Source of the DNA: Turritopsis dohrnii
Taxonomy: Eukaryota; Cnidaria; Hydrozoa; Anthoathecata; Oceaniidae
Length of the DNA: 64,000 nucleotides
NCBI GenBank assembly: GCA_027922465.2
Contig: BQMF02000006.1
Coordinates: 1,984,001 to 2,048,000 of the forward strand
Direction of reading: 5' to 3'
Shown: piece by piece, positions 1 to 11,656 of the stretch
Position numbering within the stretch: the first letter of the stretch is position 1
Layout of the letters: the number at the start of each line of letters is the position of its first letter
The notes under the pieces: model-generated
Database searches by the model: none
Told to the model about the DNA's origin: nothing
Seen by the model: the letters and a program-made list of their open reading frames with translations, nothing else
Program-made: the position numbers and the translations under genes

Positions 1-508
1 GGAGCAATCAAATTTGACCGTGAAACTAATTTTAAATGTTGCACAGATGAAAAGGTACAGCTTCCTAATTTATTAGATTATCCGCCTGAATTACGGAACT
101 TTTACTTGATAATTCTGCTCTGGGTAAACATTTCCGTAAGTGTATTAGAATTTATAATAATTCATTAGAATTTATAATAATTCATTTAGTTTTGCTTCTC
201 TGTCAGCTAACTTACGTCCTCCCCCAGGAAATGGGCCTCCATGTTTTAGGATATGTGGACAACTTCTACATAGGTATGGAGCACTACATGCTAATGAAAA
301 CCAAGTGCCCATGTTTAGCCAACTGTATATTATCGAAGCTGCTAATTCGCTTGACATGCGTATGCAAAACCCTTCTAATACGGATTGCAATAGAGACTTG
401 ATGGAGCAAATACAAACAGTCATTAATAGAGTTTCACTTTATGCCGCAGCATATCGTAACTTGGCTCAGGTTGAACGGGAAGAGGAAGAAAGGGCGCTTT
501 TAGAAAAT
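1..508 (+). pseudogene. Helitron 1, N-terminal part of Rep/helicase protein (broken)
   Basis: The + strand encodes the conserved start of a Helitron replicase: a Cys-Cys segment (FKCCTDEKVQLPNLL), an RIYNN stretch, a GPPCFRICGQLLHRYG segment and PMFSQLYI. These precede the HUH nuclease in rolling-circle Helitron proteins. The frame shifts near 105-113, and a 20-base tandem duplication (144-163 and 164-183) breaks it again, so this copy cannot be translated as one protein. The last clean frame starts before 305 and runs to 508, where a foreign element begins; the protein resumes at 7098. The 5' end of the Helitron lies outside the window. Family assignment is confident; activity is excluded by the breaks. 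Confidence 0.85.
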
Positions 509-1171
509 TAGCCCATGAGCTAAGTCCCAAAATTTTGGGTTTTCGGCTCACTCTTTAGGAAAAAGGGAAACCTGCTTTTTTGTTATCTATAGGGTCTCTA
601 CTTTTAGGAAAGGTATGATAACCCGGTCAAATCGGTAGCTTTTACATAGAATCAAGGGGTTAAAGTAGGGGTACTTTTGGCGTTTATAAGGGTTCCTTAA
701 GGAAAATAGCATTTACAGTGATATATAATTAGTCAGTCCTTGAGGGTTAGTGATCCAAACAACTTGAAACTTGGTAGACGTGCTGAAGATATGTCAAAGA
801 TTAGTTAGTAATAAAAAAAATTTCAAAAATCTTTTTCAGGGGGTATGGTTAGTAGAAAATAGGGAAAAAATCAAGTATTTTTGCTATTTTTTGCATATTC
901 TTTACTAATGAATCAACCAAACAATAACATGTCTCGTTAAAAGTAGATAGTATATTAAATCATATAGGTACTACCAGAATTAAGAAATAATAGAACTAAA
1001 ATTATAAAAAAATTACGCTGAAAAATAGCTTTTCAGGGGGTAAAATTGCTATTTTTTGACGAAAAACACCATTTCGCTGGTTTATTCTAACAACTTGCTA
1101 GAAAATTCTTACAAATGTAAAAAACGATTGACAAAAGTAACACCTAAATGGCAATTGAGTACTATCTAGGT
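509..1171 (+). repeat. Left terminal inverted repeat of Academ-like element
   Basis: It pairs with 6448-7097 in inverted orientation over most of its length, with scattered differences and small gaps near the outer end. A motif TTTTCAGGGGGT recurs near 831 and 1028 within the arm and near 1193 just inside it, and the last two copies are followed by a run like TTGCTATTTTTT. Such spaced copies may be transposase-binding sites. Confidence 0.9.
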
Positions 1172-1373
1172 AAATAATTATGCTGTAAAATAGGTTTTCA
1201 GGGGGTATAATTGCTATTTTTTAAGAAAAAAGAAATCGAAACGGAATCAAATTCAAAATTGAACATAATTCGTCAAGAAACTCTTACAAACGTTTAAAAA
1301 ATTACTCTGAAATGGTGTAAAGTAGTTTTGTAAGTGATATTCGGAACAACTATCGAAAAATATTTAATAAACA

Positions 1374-3398
1374 ATGAAACGTGGAAAGGACAACGAATGG
1401 GCCCCAGACCAGCCAAAATTGAATGTAAAATCATCTTCTAATGACTGCTTAATACACTGCACCAATGCCAGTGATGAGTTGGTCAGTATTCAGTCAATGG
1501 ATTCTTGGATGGCATTGTTAAAAGCCGCAAAAATTCGTCAAAATAAAGCTGTTTTAGAAATTGCAACAAATTTGCCTGATGGTGTCATTCCAAACATAAC
1601 ATATCATCGAAAGTGTCGAAGCATATTTACTATGAAGAAGCTCCTTGACAAGTTCAAAAAGAAAGAAGTGAGTTTATTTATTTAAAAAAGTAAACAGTAA
1701 ACATGAGTTGTAATGGAATTTGACAAAATAGTTAACTCATTGTGTTTTTTATTTTCTTTCATCATGTGAAAGTTCCCTAGGTATGTAAAGGAAAAACGAA
1801 AGGTTTAAGAACAGTTACAAATAGATAGTTTGAATTTCCTCTGTTTAGGCACCACAACCTACATTGGTAACAGTGAGAAAGTCCAAACGGCAAAGCTCAA
1901 TTGAATCAAATGATTCGAAATCATCACAATCAGCAACATTTTTAACCAAGTCTTGCATCTCTTGCAATAAAGACAAATATCTGAAAGGCACCCGCACCAG
2001 AGAAAAACTATGTGACTGCGCTACAATCCAGGCTGATGTAAAAGTCCGTAAAGTGGCACTTGAATGAAACGACACCACAGTAATGGCAATAACCTCTGAC
2101 GATATGATAGCGAAAGAAGCTCGCTACCACGCCACGTGTTATAGAAGTTATACTAAACCAATTTACTCACGTGTACCTCCAAAACAACACAATCCCGATC
2201 CCACATACAATGAAGTTTGGAAATTCTTGAGTGATTTGTTTGATAAGCCAGAGGTTATCCCTTTTAAACGTATTCAGGAACTAGTGACACCATCACAGCA
2301 GAAGAATCTTCGGAGAATAATCGAAAATAAAACTGACTGCTATAAGTTTGTAAACACCGGAAAAGAATTACTCATTCATCCAACATCATTAAAAATGGAT
2401 GATATAGTCATGGCTTACTACCAAACTTTCCTTCAACTTAAAAAACTACAAATGGCGAAGCCAGAGAGTGCAAGAGAGTGCAAGAATTGTGAGGGAAGAG
2501 ATACAAAATATGTCGTATAAAATGCCATGGCCTCCAGCCTCAAGGGACTTGGATATAGACAATTTTACAAACTCGACTTATTTAGATATGTTTTTGGTTG
2601 GTTTGCTTGTCCCGTATGATGACAAGTTGACAGACAGAGTTTCATGTTTAAAATCGTCGTTTGGTCAAGATATGATATATGCAGGTAAATATTATGTCGA
2701 CTAATATTTTGCCTGTCTATATTTCATCTCATTTGGACCTCAGTGTTTTATTTATTTTTGCTTATTTATATACTTTATATTTTGTTTTTCTTCTTGTATT
2801 TTAGTCCACAAAGGTCGCTTGATAACACCGAAAAGTATCTTGTTTCCTCTGCAAATCAAGGACTTGACAAATAATTACGAACTTATTACCACAGCAAACA
2901 AGTTGGGCCATGGTGTATCGTATAGTATTTTACAAGAACTGCTAACGGAAGTTGCGTATGACAAAACGGAAAACCCACAAGAAAATGAAGTGTCTCTCCC
3001 TGAAAATTGTATAAAAGGTAGATTCACGGTACTGGTGAGTTATGAATATGAGCCGGATGCCCTGCTTGAAGCCACTACGTTTTTACGTTTTTTTATAAGC
3101 ACATTGTTAAGAAAATACGATTTAGTTGCTTAATATAAAAGACCAGTGATTGATTTATAAAATGACTTTTATTTATTTCGCAGGTCATGGCACTACTCAC
3201 AAAGTCAACTCCGTCATCTTTCAACCGGGGGATTCAGAAAATCAGCTAGTATATTCTAGAAATTCTGAAACACGCAATGAGCATGATGATAATGATGTTT
3301 CTAAAAAAGAACTTGAACAAACTCCCCCCATAAAGAAAAAGCGTAGGCAAGTTAAAAAGCGTTTGTTAATAAAAAGAATTGCTCCAATCTATGACTAG
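1374..3398 (+). pseudogene. Academ-like transposase gene, N-terminal exons
   Basis: The ATG at 1374 opens an exon with C..H..C spacing (YHRKCRSIF) ending at a GTGAGT donor near 1669. The next exon (from about 1850) has a CISCNK zinc-type pair and YHATCYRSYT, a pattern I recall from many cnidarian transposon proteins. An in-frame TGA at 2065 and a 10-base duplication (GAGAGTGCAA twice, about 2464-2483) break this exon. Further exons cover about 2805-3092 (TPKSILFPLQIKDLTNN, GHGVSY) and 3184-3398 (HGTTHKVNSVIFQ, then a lysine-rich stretch). Donor and acceptor dinucleotides are visible at each junction. Role: probably DNA binding and the start of the transposase core. Confidence 0.65.
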
Positions 3399-3482
3399 AA
3401 AACCAACTTTTGAGATACAATGTGTATAATATTTGAACTTTGAATTGACTCGATTGAACCAATGTTTTCGTTTTAACTTTAG

Positions 3483-4618
3483 GTCCTTCAAACCAGATCG
3501 GAGACAACTGTCAGACTACTTTGTTGGTAAAAGGGTTGGTCCACAGAAAGGACCCTTACTTGAGGATACATTTGGTCGTGATTTGCTGCTTGCTGATCAA
3601 AATAGATTATATACAATGTGGGTCAAGCTTCGAAAGATGAAGCTTCCTTTTCAAATCCCAAGTTGGACTGGCTTCAACATTAACCTTCACAAGACCAATA
3701 TTGTCATTCAGAGCAATGTTGGTTACCTTGATTGTCTTGATGCACCAGCAACAGCTATGTCAACAGTTTATTATATGATGGAACGCTCACTCCGTATTAA
3801 AGATCATCTAAACTTGACATCCATTGTGTGTTTATATGATCAAGCGATATATGCTAAAGCTTACCAGATAAAGTGCAAGGGACATGATAAATTTCAAGAT
3901 CTGTTCTTGATGATGGGTACCTTCCATGTCATTTTAACATTTCTGGCAGTTATTGCCTCACGTTTTAAAGATGCTGATTTACGTGATATCCTCATTCAGA
4001 GTTCCATCGTGGCTGAAGGGTCGGTGGATACAATGTTAACAGGTTCAAGGGCCTACAAAAGAGCAATTCGCATATACAAGATTCTTTATGAAGCTTTCTC
4101 CCGAATTGTTCTTGATGACTTTGAATTGGGCCACATAACAGAATGCAACAGAGGTCATCAAGTTCTTGATGGTATTGATGAATCATATGATTTTAATGAA
4201 CTTCTTAGAAGCAACGAGGTACAAATGTTTTGGGCCAGTCTCATAACTTACAAAGATAATCTTTCTGAAAGAAGTCCGATGGCAAAATTTTGGTTGAGTT
4301 TTCTTGAAATGATTCAGGTGCTGCTGAATTTGGTTTATGCTACTCGTTCTGGAAAATGGAATTTATACTTAGAAACTATAAGGTCTACACTACCATGGTT
4401 TTTTGCACATGACAGGCAAAACTACAGCAGATATCTTACGGCACCTTACTACGACCTAGTGTTTCTCAATATCAGTCACCCAGAGGTCTACACAGAGTTT
4501 CGAAATGGTAATTTTTCAATTCAACTTTCAGCAAATAACCCATTTGCTCGAATGGAGATGGATAAAGTCATCGAGACAACTATCAACAAAGGCACCAAAA
4601 CCCCTGGAGGGACTACTG
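3483..4618 (+). CDS. Academ-like transposase gene, central exon
   Basis: This is the longest uninterrupted exon of the element, about 378 codons between an AG acceptor at 3481-3482 and a GTAGGT donor after 4618. Conserved blocks visible here are PSWTGFN, GYLDCLDAPAT, IVCLYDQAIYAKAYQIK, LMMGTFHVI and SSIVAEGSVDTMLTG. The Asp-bearing YDQAIYAKA block and the GTFH and AEGS blocks look like the acidic catalytic centre of a DDE-type transposase, but this is inference and I cannot name the three residues with confidence. No stop codon occurs in this exon, although flanking exons are broken. Confidence 0.7.
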
Positions 4619-4698
4619 GTAGGTAACATTTGGTTATTTCAAGTAAATAGTGTACTATGTTCTATAACGTTACGGTACATTTTGTCACATCGTTGCAG

Positions 4699-6335
4699 GT
4701 TTCAGTACAAACCATGGAGCAGTTCAACGGTGAACTTTGACGGCTGCATACAGGGCACAAGCTAGAAGCAACATGCAAAAGTTTGTATCGTACGAAAGAA
4801 AAACAATGCATCATGATTTATTACCTTCACGAATTCAGAGAGATTAGATGTACAAGTCGTACAAGACACCATTATATCGCTGTTTGTTCATCCTTTTTCG
4901 GAAATACAATTGGTAGGTCTTTCATCGGGTATTGTTCCAACAGAAAAAATTGAGAAAGATTTGATGGTGGCTGAGATGAAAGGAGAAGAACAGATGAAGA
5001 ATTTCATTGACGAACGCCTTGTCAATCAAACTGTTGGCTTTTATGATCCCATCAAGCGACTACAGTTGGGAACTTTTTCATCCATTAAGAAAACAGTTAG
5101 AGTAAAAACTGAAAGTTCGGTTGTACAATTCAGTGCCCAAAGTGATATCTTTGGAAAGATTTCTTTAATACAACAAAACCGAAAGGTTGATTTAAAAGAA
5201 ATCTTTTGCTATCCACTTGGACCAGTACCCTGGGCACTTTCAACAGGAAGTGGTGAGCTTATCAAGACAACCAAATCAAAAATCATGCATGAGCTGGACA
5301 AAGGTTCTACAAGTGTTAATAAAGTTGATGCCCCTTTTGTACCTATATTTGATGGCATGGCGTTATTTCGAATGGTTAAGTGTACTGGTCTTAGCTACGA
5401 CGAGTTTGCAGATGATTTACTAAAATTCATGGTAAAGAGAAGTTCTGGATCTACACGAATGAATGTGGTGTTTGATGTGTACTACGAAAATTCAATCAAA
5501 AACGCAGAAAGGGGACATCGTTCAACAGGTAGTCTTCAGTTCAATGTCTTTGTTGGCTCTGCTAAAATGAAACAGTGGGGTGCTTTTCTCTCAAATAACA
5601 AGAACAAATCAGAGTTAATTTGATTTTTGGTATCAAGGTGGCAAACTAACTGTTCAATTATTGGAAATTTGAAGTTGTATATTGCCTTTGAAGAGAAATG
5701 TTTATGCATTCAATCTAATGGTTCATGTGAACCGGTTCCAGCTCTTGAATCTAATCATGAGGAGGCAGGCCCTTAAAGGTGCTGTTGAAGAACAACAATT
5801 ACATTGAACAGTTTGCTCAAATCGGAAACGAACACAGACTTTCCGATGAACAGCTGGGAGAGTTACAAGTGTTCCTCTGTGACGTATATGGTCATAAAGG
5901 TGACAACGTCAATTTACTTAGGTACAAAATGTACTCTTCGAGACAAGGGAAATTGGAAGCGAAAACGATACCACCTTGTTTTGACAGTTTGAAACAGCAC
6001 TCAAAAAGAGCGGTATATCAAACATTCATTCATTCATTTGTTTAGTCTCAAAACCGGAAGTTCCGACGCCGATTGGAAATGGTTGGGAGTTAGATGAAGA
6101 TGAACGCATTGCCATAAAGTGGAACACTGTGAAGCCAGCCCCAGATGAAGTCCTTCAATTACTCTTCTGTACTTGTCCCAGAAAGTGTCTTTCAGGGAAA
6201 TGCCCTTGTATTGACAACGGGCTGTTGTGCACAGATGCTTGTGTCAAACAAGAGTGTGAAAATTTCATTCGTGATGAACCTGATGGTAATGGTAGTGATT
6301 CTGATTTGGAATCTTCTGATGAAGACGATTATTAA
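4699..6335 (+). pseudogene. Academ-like transposase gene, XPG/PIN-like nuclease and CXC-like tail
   Basis: After an acceptor at 4697-4698 the frame is broken up to about 4910, then reads clearly to 5622. It holds FDGMALFRMVK and VVFDVYYENSIKNAER, acidic blocks resembling an XPG/PIN-type nuclease, and it stops at a TGA that interrupts recognisable sequence continuing to about 5765. A further piece (5779-6040) is followed by a last exon from about 6046. Its end (6166-6280) is a cysteine cluster of Tesmin/TSO1 CXC type, CTCPRKCLSGKCPC then CTDACVKQEC, and an acidic tail SDSDLESSDEDDY. Expected nuclease motifs after 5765 appear deleted. Confidence 0.65.
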
Positions 6336-6447
6336 AAATATTACTCTTGCTAAACATACTTTATTATAACTAGCTTCCGTCCTGAAATTAGTCGTTTTCC
6401 CATAAAGTTACTTTTACCCCCTGCTTCACTCCTCCATGCTTCCAAAT

Positions 6448-7097
6448 AACCTAGATAGCACTCAATTGCATTTAGGTGTTACTTTTGTCAATCGTTTTTT
6501 ACTTTTGTAAGAATTTTCTAGCAAGTTGTTAGAATAAACCAGCGAAATGGTGTTTTTCGTCAAAAAATAGCAATTTTACCCCCTGAAAAGCTATTTTTCA
6601 GTGCCATTTTTTATGATTTTAGTTCTATTATTTCTTAATTCTGGTAGTACCTATATGATTTAATATACTATCTACTTTTAACGAGACATGTTATTGTTTG
6701 GTTGATTCATTAGTAAAGAATATGCAAAAAATAGCAAAAAACTTGATTTTTTCCCTATTTTCTACTAACCATACCCCCTGAAAAAGATTTTTGAAATTTT
6801 TTTTATTACTAACTAATCTTTGACATATCTTCAGCACGTCTACCAAGTTTCAAGTTGTTTGGATCACTAACTCTCAAGGACTGACTAATTATATATCACT
6901 GTAAATGCTATTTTCCTTAAGGAACCCTTATAAACGCCAAAAGTACCCCTACTTTAACCCCTTGATTCTATGTAAAAGCTACCGATTTGACCTGGTTATC
7001 ATACCTTTCCTGAAAGTAGAGACCCTATAGATAACAAAAAAGCAGGTTTCCCTTTTTCCTAAAATTGAGCCCTAAAATCGACCTAGCTCATGGGCTA
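6448..7097 (-). repeat. Right terminal inverted repeat of Academ-like element
   Basis: Inverted partner of 509-1171. It ends TAGCTCATGGGCTA immediately before the AAT target duplication copy at 7098. The two arms are alike enough to suggest a fairly young insertion compared with the heavily decayed internal gene, but I could not compute a divergence. Confidence 0.9.
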
Positions 7098-9717
7098 AAT
7101 AGAGCAACCTCCGTAGTGGGTGTGCATATGCGAGAAGGTGAAGACAGGAGGAGATACAATGGTCCACATCACGAAGAAGTTGCAGCAGTTTTTGTAGGTA
7201 ACGATGGTGCACCTCCCGCTGGTAGAAATATTGTTGTTTATCCAAGAGATCAGCCATTGCGCAATATTCCTTACACATCTACAAACATTGACTCCATGAT
7301 GTATCTAATGATTTTTCCTAGAGGTGATCCTGGATGGAGTCCAAACATGAATCACGTCCAACAGCATGCAACTGAAAGGCGGAATAAAGTTACACAATTG
7401 CAGTATTATACTTATCGTATTGCCATTAGACGTGAAATTTCTGCTTTACATTTAGTTGAAAAACTATTTCAACAGTTAGTTGTTGACAGCTATGTCAAAG
7501 TTGAGGGAGCGAGACTCGACTTTATACGCCAGAACCAAGAACAACTACGGGCAGATAGCTACACAGGCCTGATGGACTATTTGGAGGAAGCTGCCCATGA
7601 ACGAAACCTCCTTGCGGGTAATATCGTTGTATTGCCATCTACCTTTTCAGGTTCACCGAGAAATATGCACCAATTGTACCTAGATGCTATGGCATTAGTT
7701 AATCCTAAATGGCCTGAAATTGTTCAAAATCTTTTGGCCTGGTCAAACCGCATCAGATAGGCCAGATCTGGTTGCACGAGTATTCAAATTGAAGTTGGAA
7801 ACTCTTAAAAACGCTTTTATCAAAGATTCTGTTCTAGGTGTATCTGTAGCACAGGTGGATGTTATAAAATTTCAGAAAAGGGGTCTACCTCATATGCACA
7901 TGCTGTTGCATCTTGGCAACGAATTTAAGTTGCACAATGGTGATGACATTGATTCATTGATATCAGCACGAATTCCAAATCGCAATCAAGAACCAGAACT
8001 TTATGAAATCATCAAATCCTGCATGGTCCATGTGGCCATTTGAATGTGTCTTCACCTTGTATGCAAGAAAATTTTTCAAAGCAGCTCAACAATGGAACTG
8101 TTTTAAATGTGGATGGCTATCCTTTATATCACTGACCAGATGACGGAAGAACTGTTTGAATTCGGAATATGGATCTTGACAACAGATGGATCGTCCCACA
8201 CAATCCTTTCCTCAGCAAGAAGTACAATGCACATATAAACCTACAGGCCTGCGTTTCCATTAAAAGTGTCAAGTATTTGTACAAATACATTTACAAAGGA
8301 TACAATACTGCTCATATTGAAATCAATGAGTGAATAGATCACGACGAAATCAAAACTTTTTTAGATGCGAGGTATGTATCTGCTCCAGAAGCTGTGTGGC
8401 GTTTATGCTCTTTTCCAATGCACACTCAAAGTCATGAAATTTTACAACTTCCTGTTCACCTTCCAAATGAGCAGCAGATTTTTTTCAGAGAAGGACAGGA
8501 ACAAGCAGCACTGGAAAGAGGACAAGAGCACACTAAGTTAACTGCTTGGTTCGAATTGAATCGTGTTGACGAACAGGCACGTCAATATGTATATCCTGAT
8601 ATCCCCCACCATTATGTGTTTCAAACACGACAACATAAGTGGGTGACACGTCAGCGTGGAGCAGAAAAAATTGTAAGTAGAATGTACAATGCTAGCATTC
8701 GGCAGGGTGAAAGGTATTTCTTATGTGTGCTGTTGTTACATGTTACTGGTGCGACTTCCTTTGAATACCTTAGAACTGTTAATGGGATTTTATATAGATC
8801 TTTTAGGGAAGCGTGTATTGCACTTGGACTATTGGATGACGATACTTTGTGGATACGAACGATGGAAGAACTTGGTGAATCAGCAACTCCCGCAAAGCGT
8901 TCTCTTTCATTCTGATCCATGGAGAGCCAAGCTAACTTGTGGGAAAGATTCCGTGCTCACATGATTGAAGATTTTTTGAGACACCAGCTGGAAGTACAAG
9001 CAGAGCAGTCAGCTCTTGGAAAAATTCAGGAAGTCCTGCAGCAATTTGGTAGGGTTGTTACTGACTTTGATTTACCTGCCTTTGAACAAGCTATTGCTGA
9101 CGATCTACCAAATGCTGATGAAATGAGGGAAGAGGCCATCAACATGAGGAACACATTGAATGCTGACCAACTCGATTCTGTTGTTTCTGATGAGCAAGAA
9201 GAGATTGACCTGTATACGATGGAGTTCATCAATTCACTTACTCCTTCTGGAATGCCTCCACACCGGTTGAACTTGAAAGTCAACAGTATAGTGATGCTGC
9301 TGCGAAATTTATCATTGAAGGATGGTTTATGCAACGGCACCCAATTAGTCATCCCTAATCTCAGAGAGAATATCCTTGATTGTGTAGTGCTGATGGGTAT
9401 CTCCGCTGGAAATCGGGTGCTCATTCCTAGAGTAACATTGTGTCCCAACGATACCAACCTTCTGTTTCAGCTGAAGCGTACACAATTTCCTCTCCGTTTG
9501 TCCTACGCAATAACCATAAACAAAAGTCAAGGTCAGATTTTTGAACAGGTTGGTATTTACATGCAAAGGCCTTGCTTCAGTCACGGTCAACTGTTTGTTG
9601 CATTTTCACGAACATGACGCTTTGAAGCGGTGAAAGTAAAGGTTTGTAGAACTTTGCAGCAAGGCTATGTTAGAGAGAGATGCTACACTAGAAATGTAGT
9701 CTACCAACAGGTATTAT
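7098..9717 (+). pseudogene. Helitron 1, Rep (HUH) and helicase remainder
   Basis: Continues the protein interrupted at 508. The Helitron N-terminal domain is clear (YNGPHHEEVAAVFV, YVKVEGARLDFIRQNQ, SGSPRNMHQLYLDAMA). About 15 residues including the usual FTCNP block are missing before NPKWPEI, and the frame shifts near 7740. The HUH motif is HMH at 7891-7899 within QKRGLPHMHML. The double-tyrosine block KYLYKYIYKG lies at about 8272-8304. 8044-8393 has two in-frame stops. In the helicase part, Walker A and B regions are deleted between about 9185 and 9200, leaving the C-terminal LSYAITINKSQGQIF block and the closing YTRNVVYQQVL, which ends at 9715. It is a dead, internally deleted copy. Confidence 0.88.
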
Positions 9718-9870
9718 GAATATTTTTACCTTGCAAAAATATTTGTGCAATTGATATTAAATGTTTTGAATTGAAACTTTACGCAAGGTTAATGAGGAGG
9801 CATCACATTACATTACCTGGAAATTAAATTGGCATACATTGAATTGAATAATACTGAAATTAAAGCAGTT

Positions 9871-9970
9871 TACATTGAAATGAATTACATTGAAATGAAT
9901 TACATTGAAATGAATTACATTGAATTGAATTACATTGAATTGAATTACATTGAATTGAATTGAATTGAAT
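9871..9970 (+). repeat. 15-base minisatellite, six units
   Basis: Units of TACATTGAAATGAAT start at 9871, 9886, 9901, 9916, 9931 and 9946, followed by a partial TGAATTGAAT tail. The first three carry GAAATG and the last three GAATTG, so the array looks as if it grew from two variant units. A degenerate unit lies at about 9834-9850. It sits between the end of Helitron 1 and the broken start of Helitron 2. Confidence 0.95.
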
Positions 9971-9983
9971 TTCCCACCTATAT

Positions 9984-11366
9984 GTAATTGAATATCAGAA
10001 AAGGTCTTTACCACATGCACATATTCTTATTCATTTAGCTCAAGAGGATAAGTTGCACAATACGGATGACATTAATAGCTTGATATGTGCGGAGATACCA
10101 GACCCTGAATTAGAACCAGAACTGCATAGCATCATTAGGACTTGCATGATACATGGTCCCTGTGGGAATTATAATGCTACTGCAGTCTGTATGGATGATG
10201 ATGGCAATTGTACCAAGAATTTCCCAAAGGAATTCTGTGATGTAACCAATATGAATGTTAATGGCTATCCTAACTATCGGAGAAGGAATGACGGACGTTC
10301 TGTTAGAGTTAAAAACGCAGACTTAGACAATCGATGGGTAGTTCCATACTGTCCTTGGCTGTCTAAGAAATATAATGCGCACATAAATTTGGAAGCGTGC
10401 ACTACATTTAAAAGTGCGAAATATTTGTTTAAGTACGTCTATAAAGGACATGACCGAGCTAACGTAGAGATTAATGAGCAATCAGAACATGATGAAATCA
10501 AAACATTTCTGGATGCTCGATATGTTAGTGCTCCTAAGGCATTATGGAGAATTTTTGAGTTTTCTATGCATGAAAAATCGCATGGTATTGAACGGTTAGC
10601 TGTCCACCTACCAAATCTTCATCAGGTTTATTTTAGGTGTGGTGAAGAGGACTTCATTAAAGGATAGTCACCTAACAGCATGGTTCAAGCTGAATGTCGA
10701 AGATCCCAATGCCCGGCAGTATCTATATGGTGATATTCCATATCATTATGTATTTGACGACAAAACCAAAAAATGGAAGAATCGAAAATTAATACGTAAG
10801 CCGATCATTGCTCGGTTATATAATGCACGACCTTTGGAAGGAGAACGTTTTTTTCTTCAAGTTTTGTTGCTGCACGTTCCTGGTGCAACATCGTTCCAGT
10901 ATCTACGCACTTTCAATGGGGTGGTTTATGACACATTTTGTGAAGCATGTATTGCCAGATGTATTCTTCAAGATGATGAAGAATGGCATAATACCTTGGA
11001 AGAAGCATCAACATTTCAGATGCCGATACAGTTAAGACAACTGTTCGTCACCATTTTGACCCACTGTGAGCCATTAAACCCGTTGGAATTGTGGAATTCA
11101 TTCAAGGAGAATTTGTGTGAGGACTATACTCGGACATTGGCAGTTGATCAAGCAGAGCAAAGGGCTCTGGGTTACATTGATAATATCCTGAAGCAATTTG
11201 GTATGTCGTTGATACAATTTAATCTTCCTCAATTATCAGAACAGGTTGAGGAGGAAGAGGATGATATTAATGTGTACATCAACCATGCCGAACAGGTAAG
11301 GCCTCTATTGAATGAACAACAGTCGACTGTCGCAGATGCAATATTGTCTGCTGTCTTTAATGTGCA
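9984..11366 (+). pseudogene. Helitron 2, Rep (HUH) region, 5' truncated
   Basis: It starts abruptly inside a Helitron Rep domain, just before QKRSLPHAHIL, so the first several hundred residues are absent. The HUH motif HAH is at 10014-10022. MIHGPCG, GYPNYRRR, LDNRWVVPY and the double-tyrosine block KYLFKYVYKG (about 10419-10449) follow in one clean frame to 10667. A single frameshift near 10640-10660 moves the protein to another frame that runs on to 11366 (LTAWFKLN, GDIPYHYVF, LHVPGATSF). The frame is then cut by a pogo-type element. It is clearly related to Helitron 1 but differs at many positions, so it is a separate copy or subfamily. Confidence 0.87.
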
Positions 11367-11656
11367 TACCTTAAGGCGAGAAATTTTCGCGGAGATTTAT
11401 TTTCGCGAGGTAAAAAAAATTGCATTTCGCGGGTATTAATTTTCGCGAATGGATGCAAACAGAAAATTTTGCGGGTATTTATTTTCGCGAATCGGAAAAA
11501 AAATTAATCTTTTTTTTTGTCTGCAACTTGGAAAAAGCGATAATCTTTCTAAAAGTTTAAGGAAAAATGAAACTTTACAAATGGTATGTACTTAAAAACT
11601 TTCTTTACAATGGTCCTAACAAATATAAACGAAGAGTTTCAAACAAACGACAGTTT

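Larger units (their letters stand above)
509..7097 (+). mobile_element. Academ-like DNA transposon inserted in Helitron 1
   Basis: This 6.6 kb element has long inverted ends (about 650 bases) beginning TAGCCCATGAGCTA and a 3-base target duplication AAT at 506-508 and 7098-7100. Inside is one + strand gene in about seven exons, with a cysteine/histidine-rich N-terminus, a large central domain, a nuclease-like (XPG/PIN type) domain and a cysteine-rich CXC-like tail. A 3-base duplication, zinc-binding cysteines and an XPG-like nuclease fit what is known of the Academ superfamily, so I use that name provisionally. The gene has a TGA, a 10-base duplication and several frame breaks, so this copy is dead. 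The boundaries are secure; the superfamily name is inference. Confidence 0.75.

Noticed and set aside
9026..9457. 143-codon - strand ORF
   Set aside because: It lies opposite the Helitron 1 helicase C-terminus and has no recognisable motif.
9871..9970. Possible CRISPR-like array
   Set aside because: Units are directly adjacent with no spacers, and the window is eukaryotic.
9808..10020. - strand ORF with repeated FNVIQFNVIHFNV
   Set aside because: It is only the reverse reading of the 15-base minisatellite.
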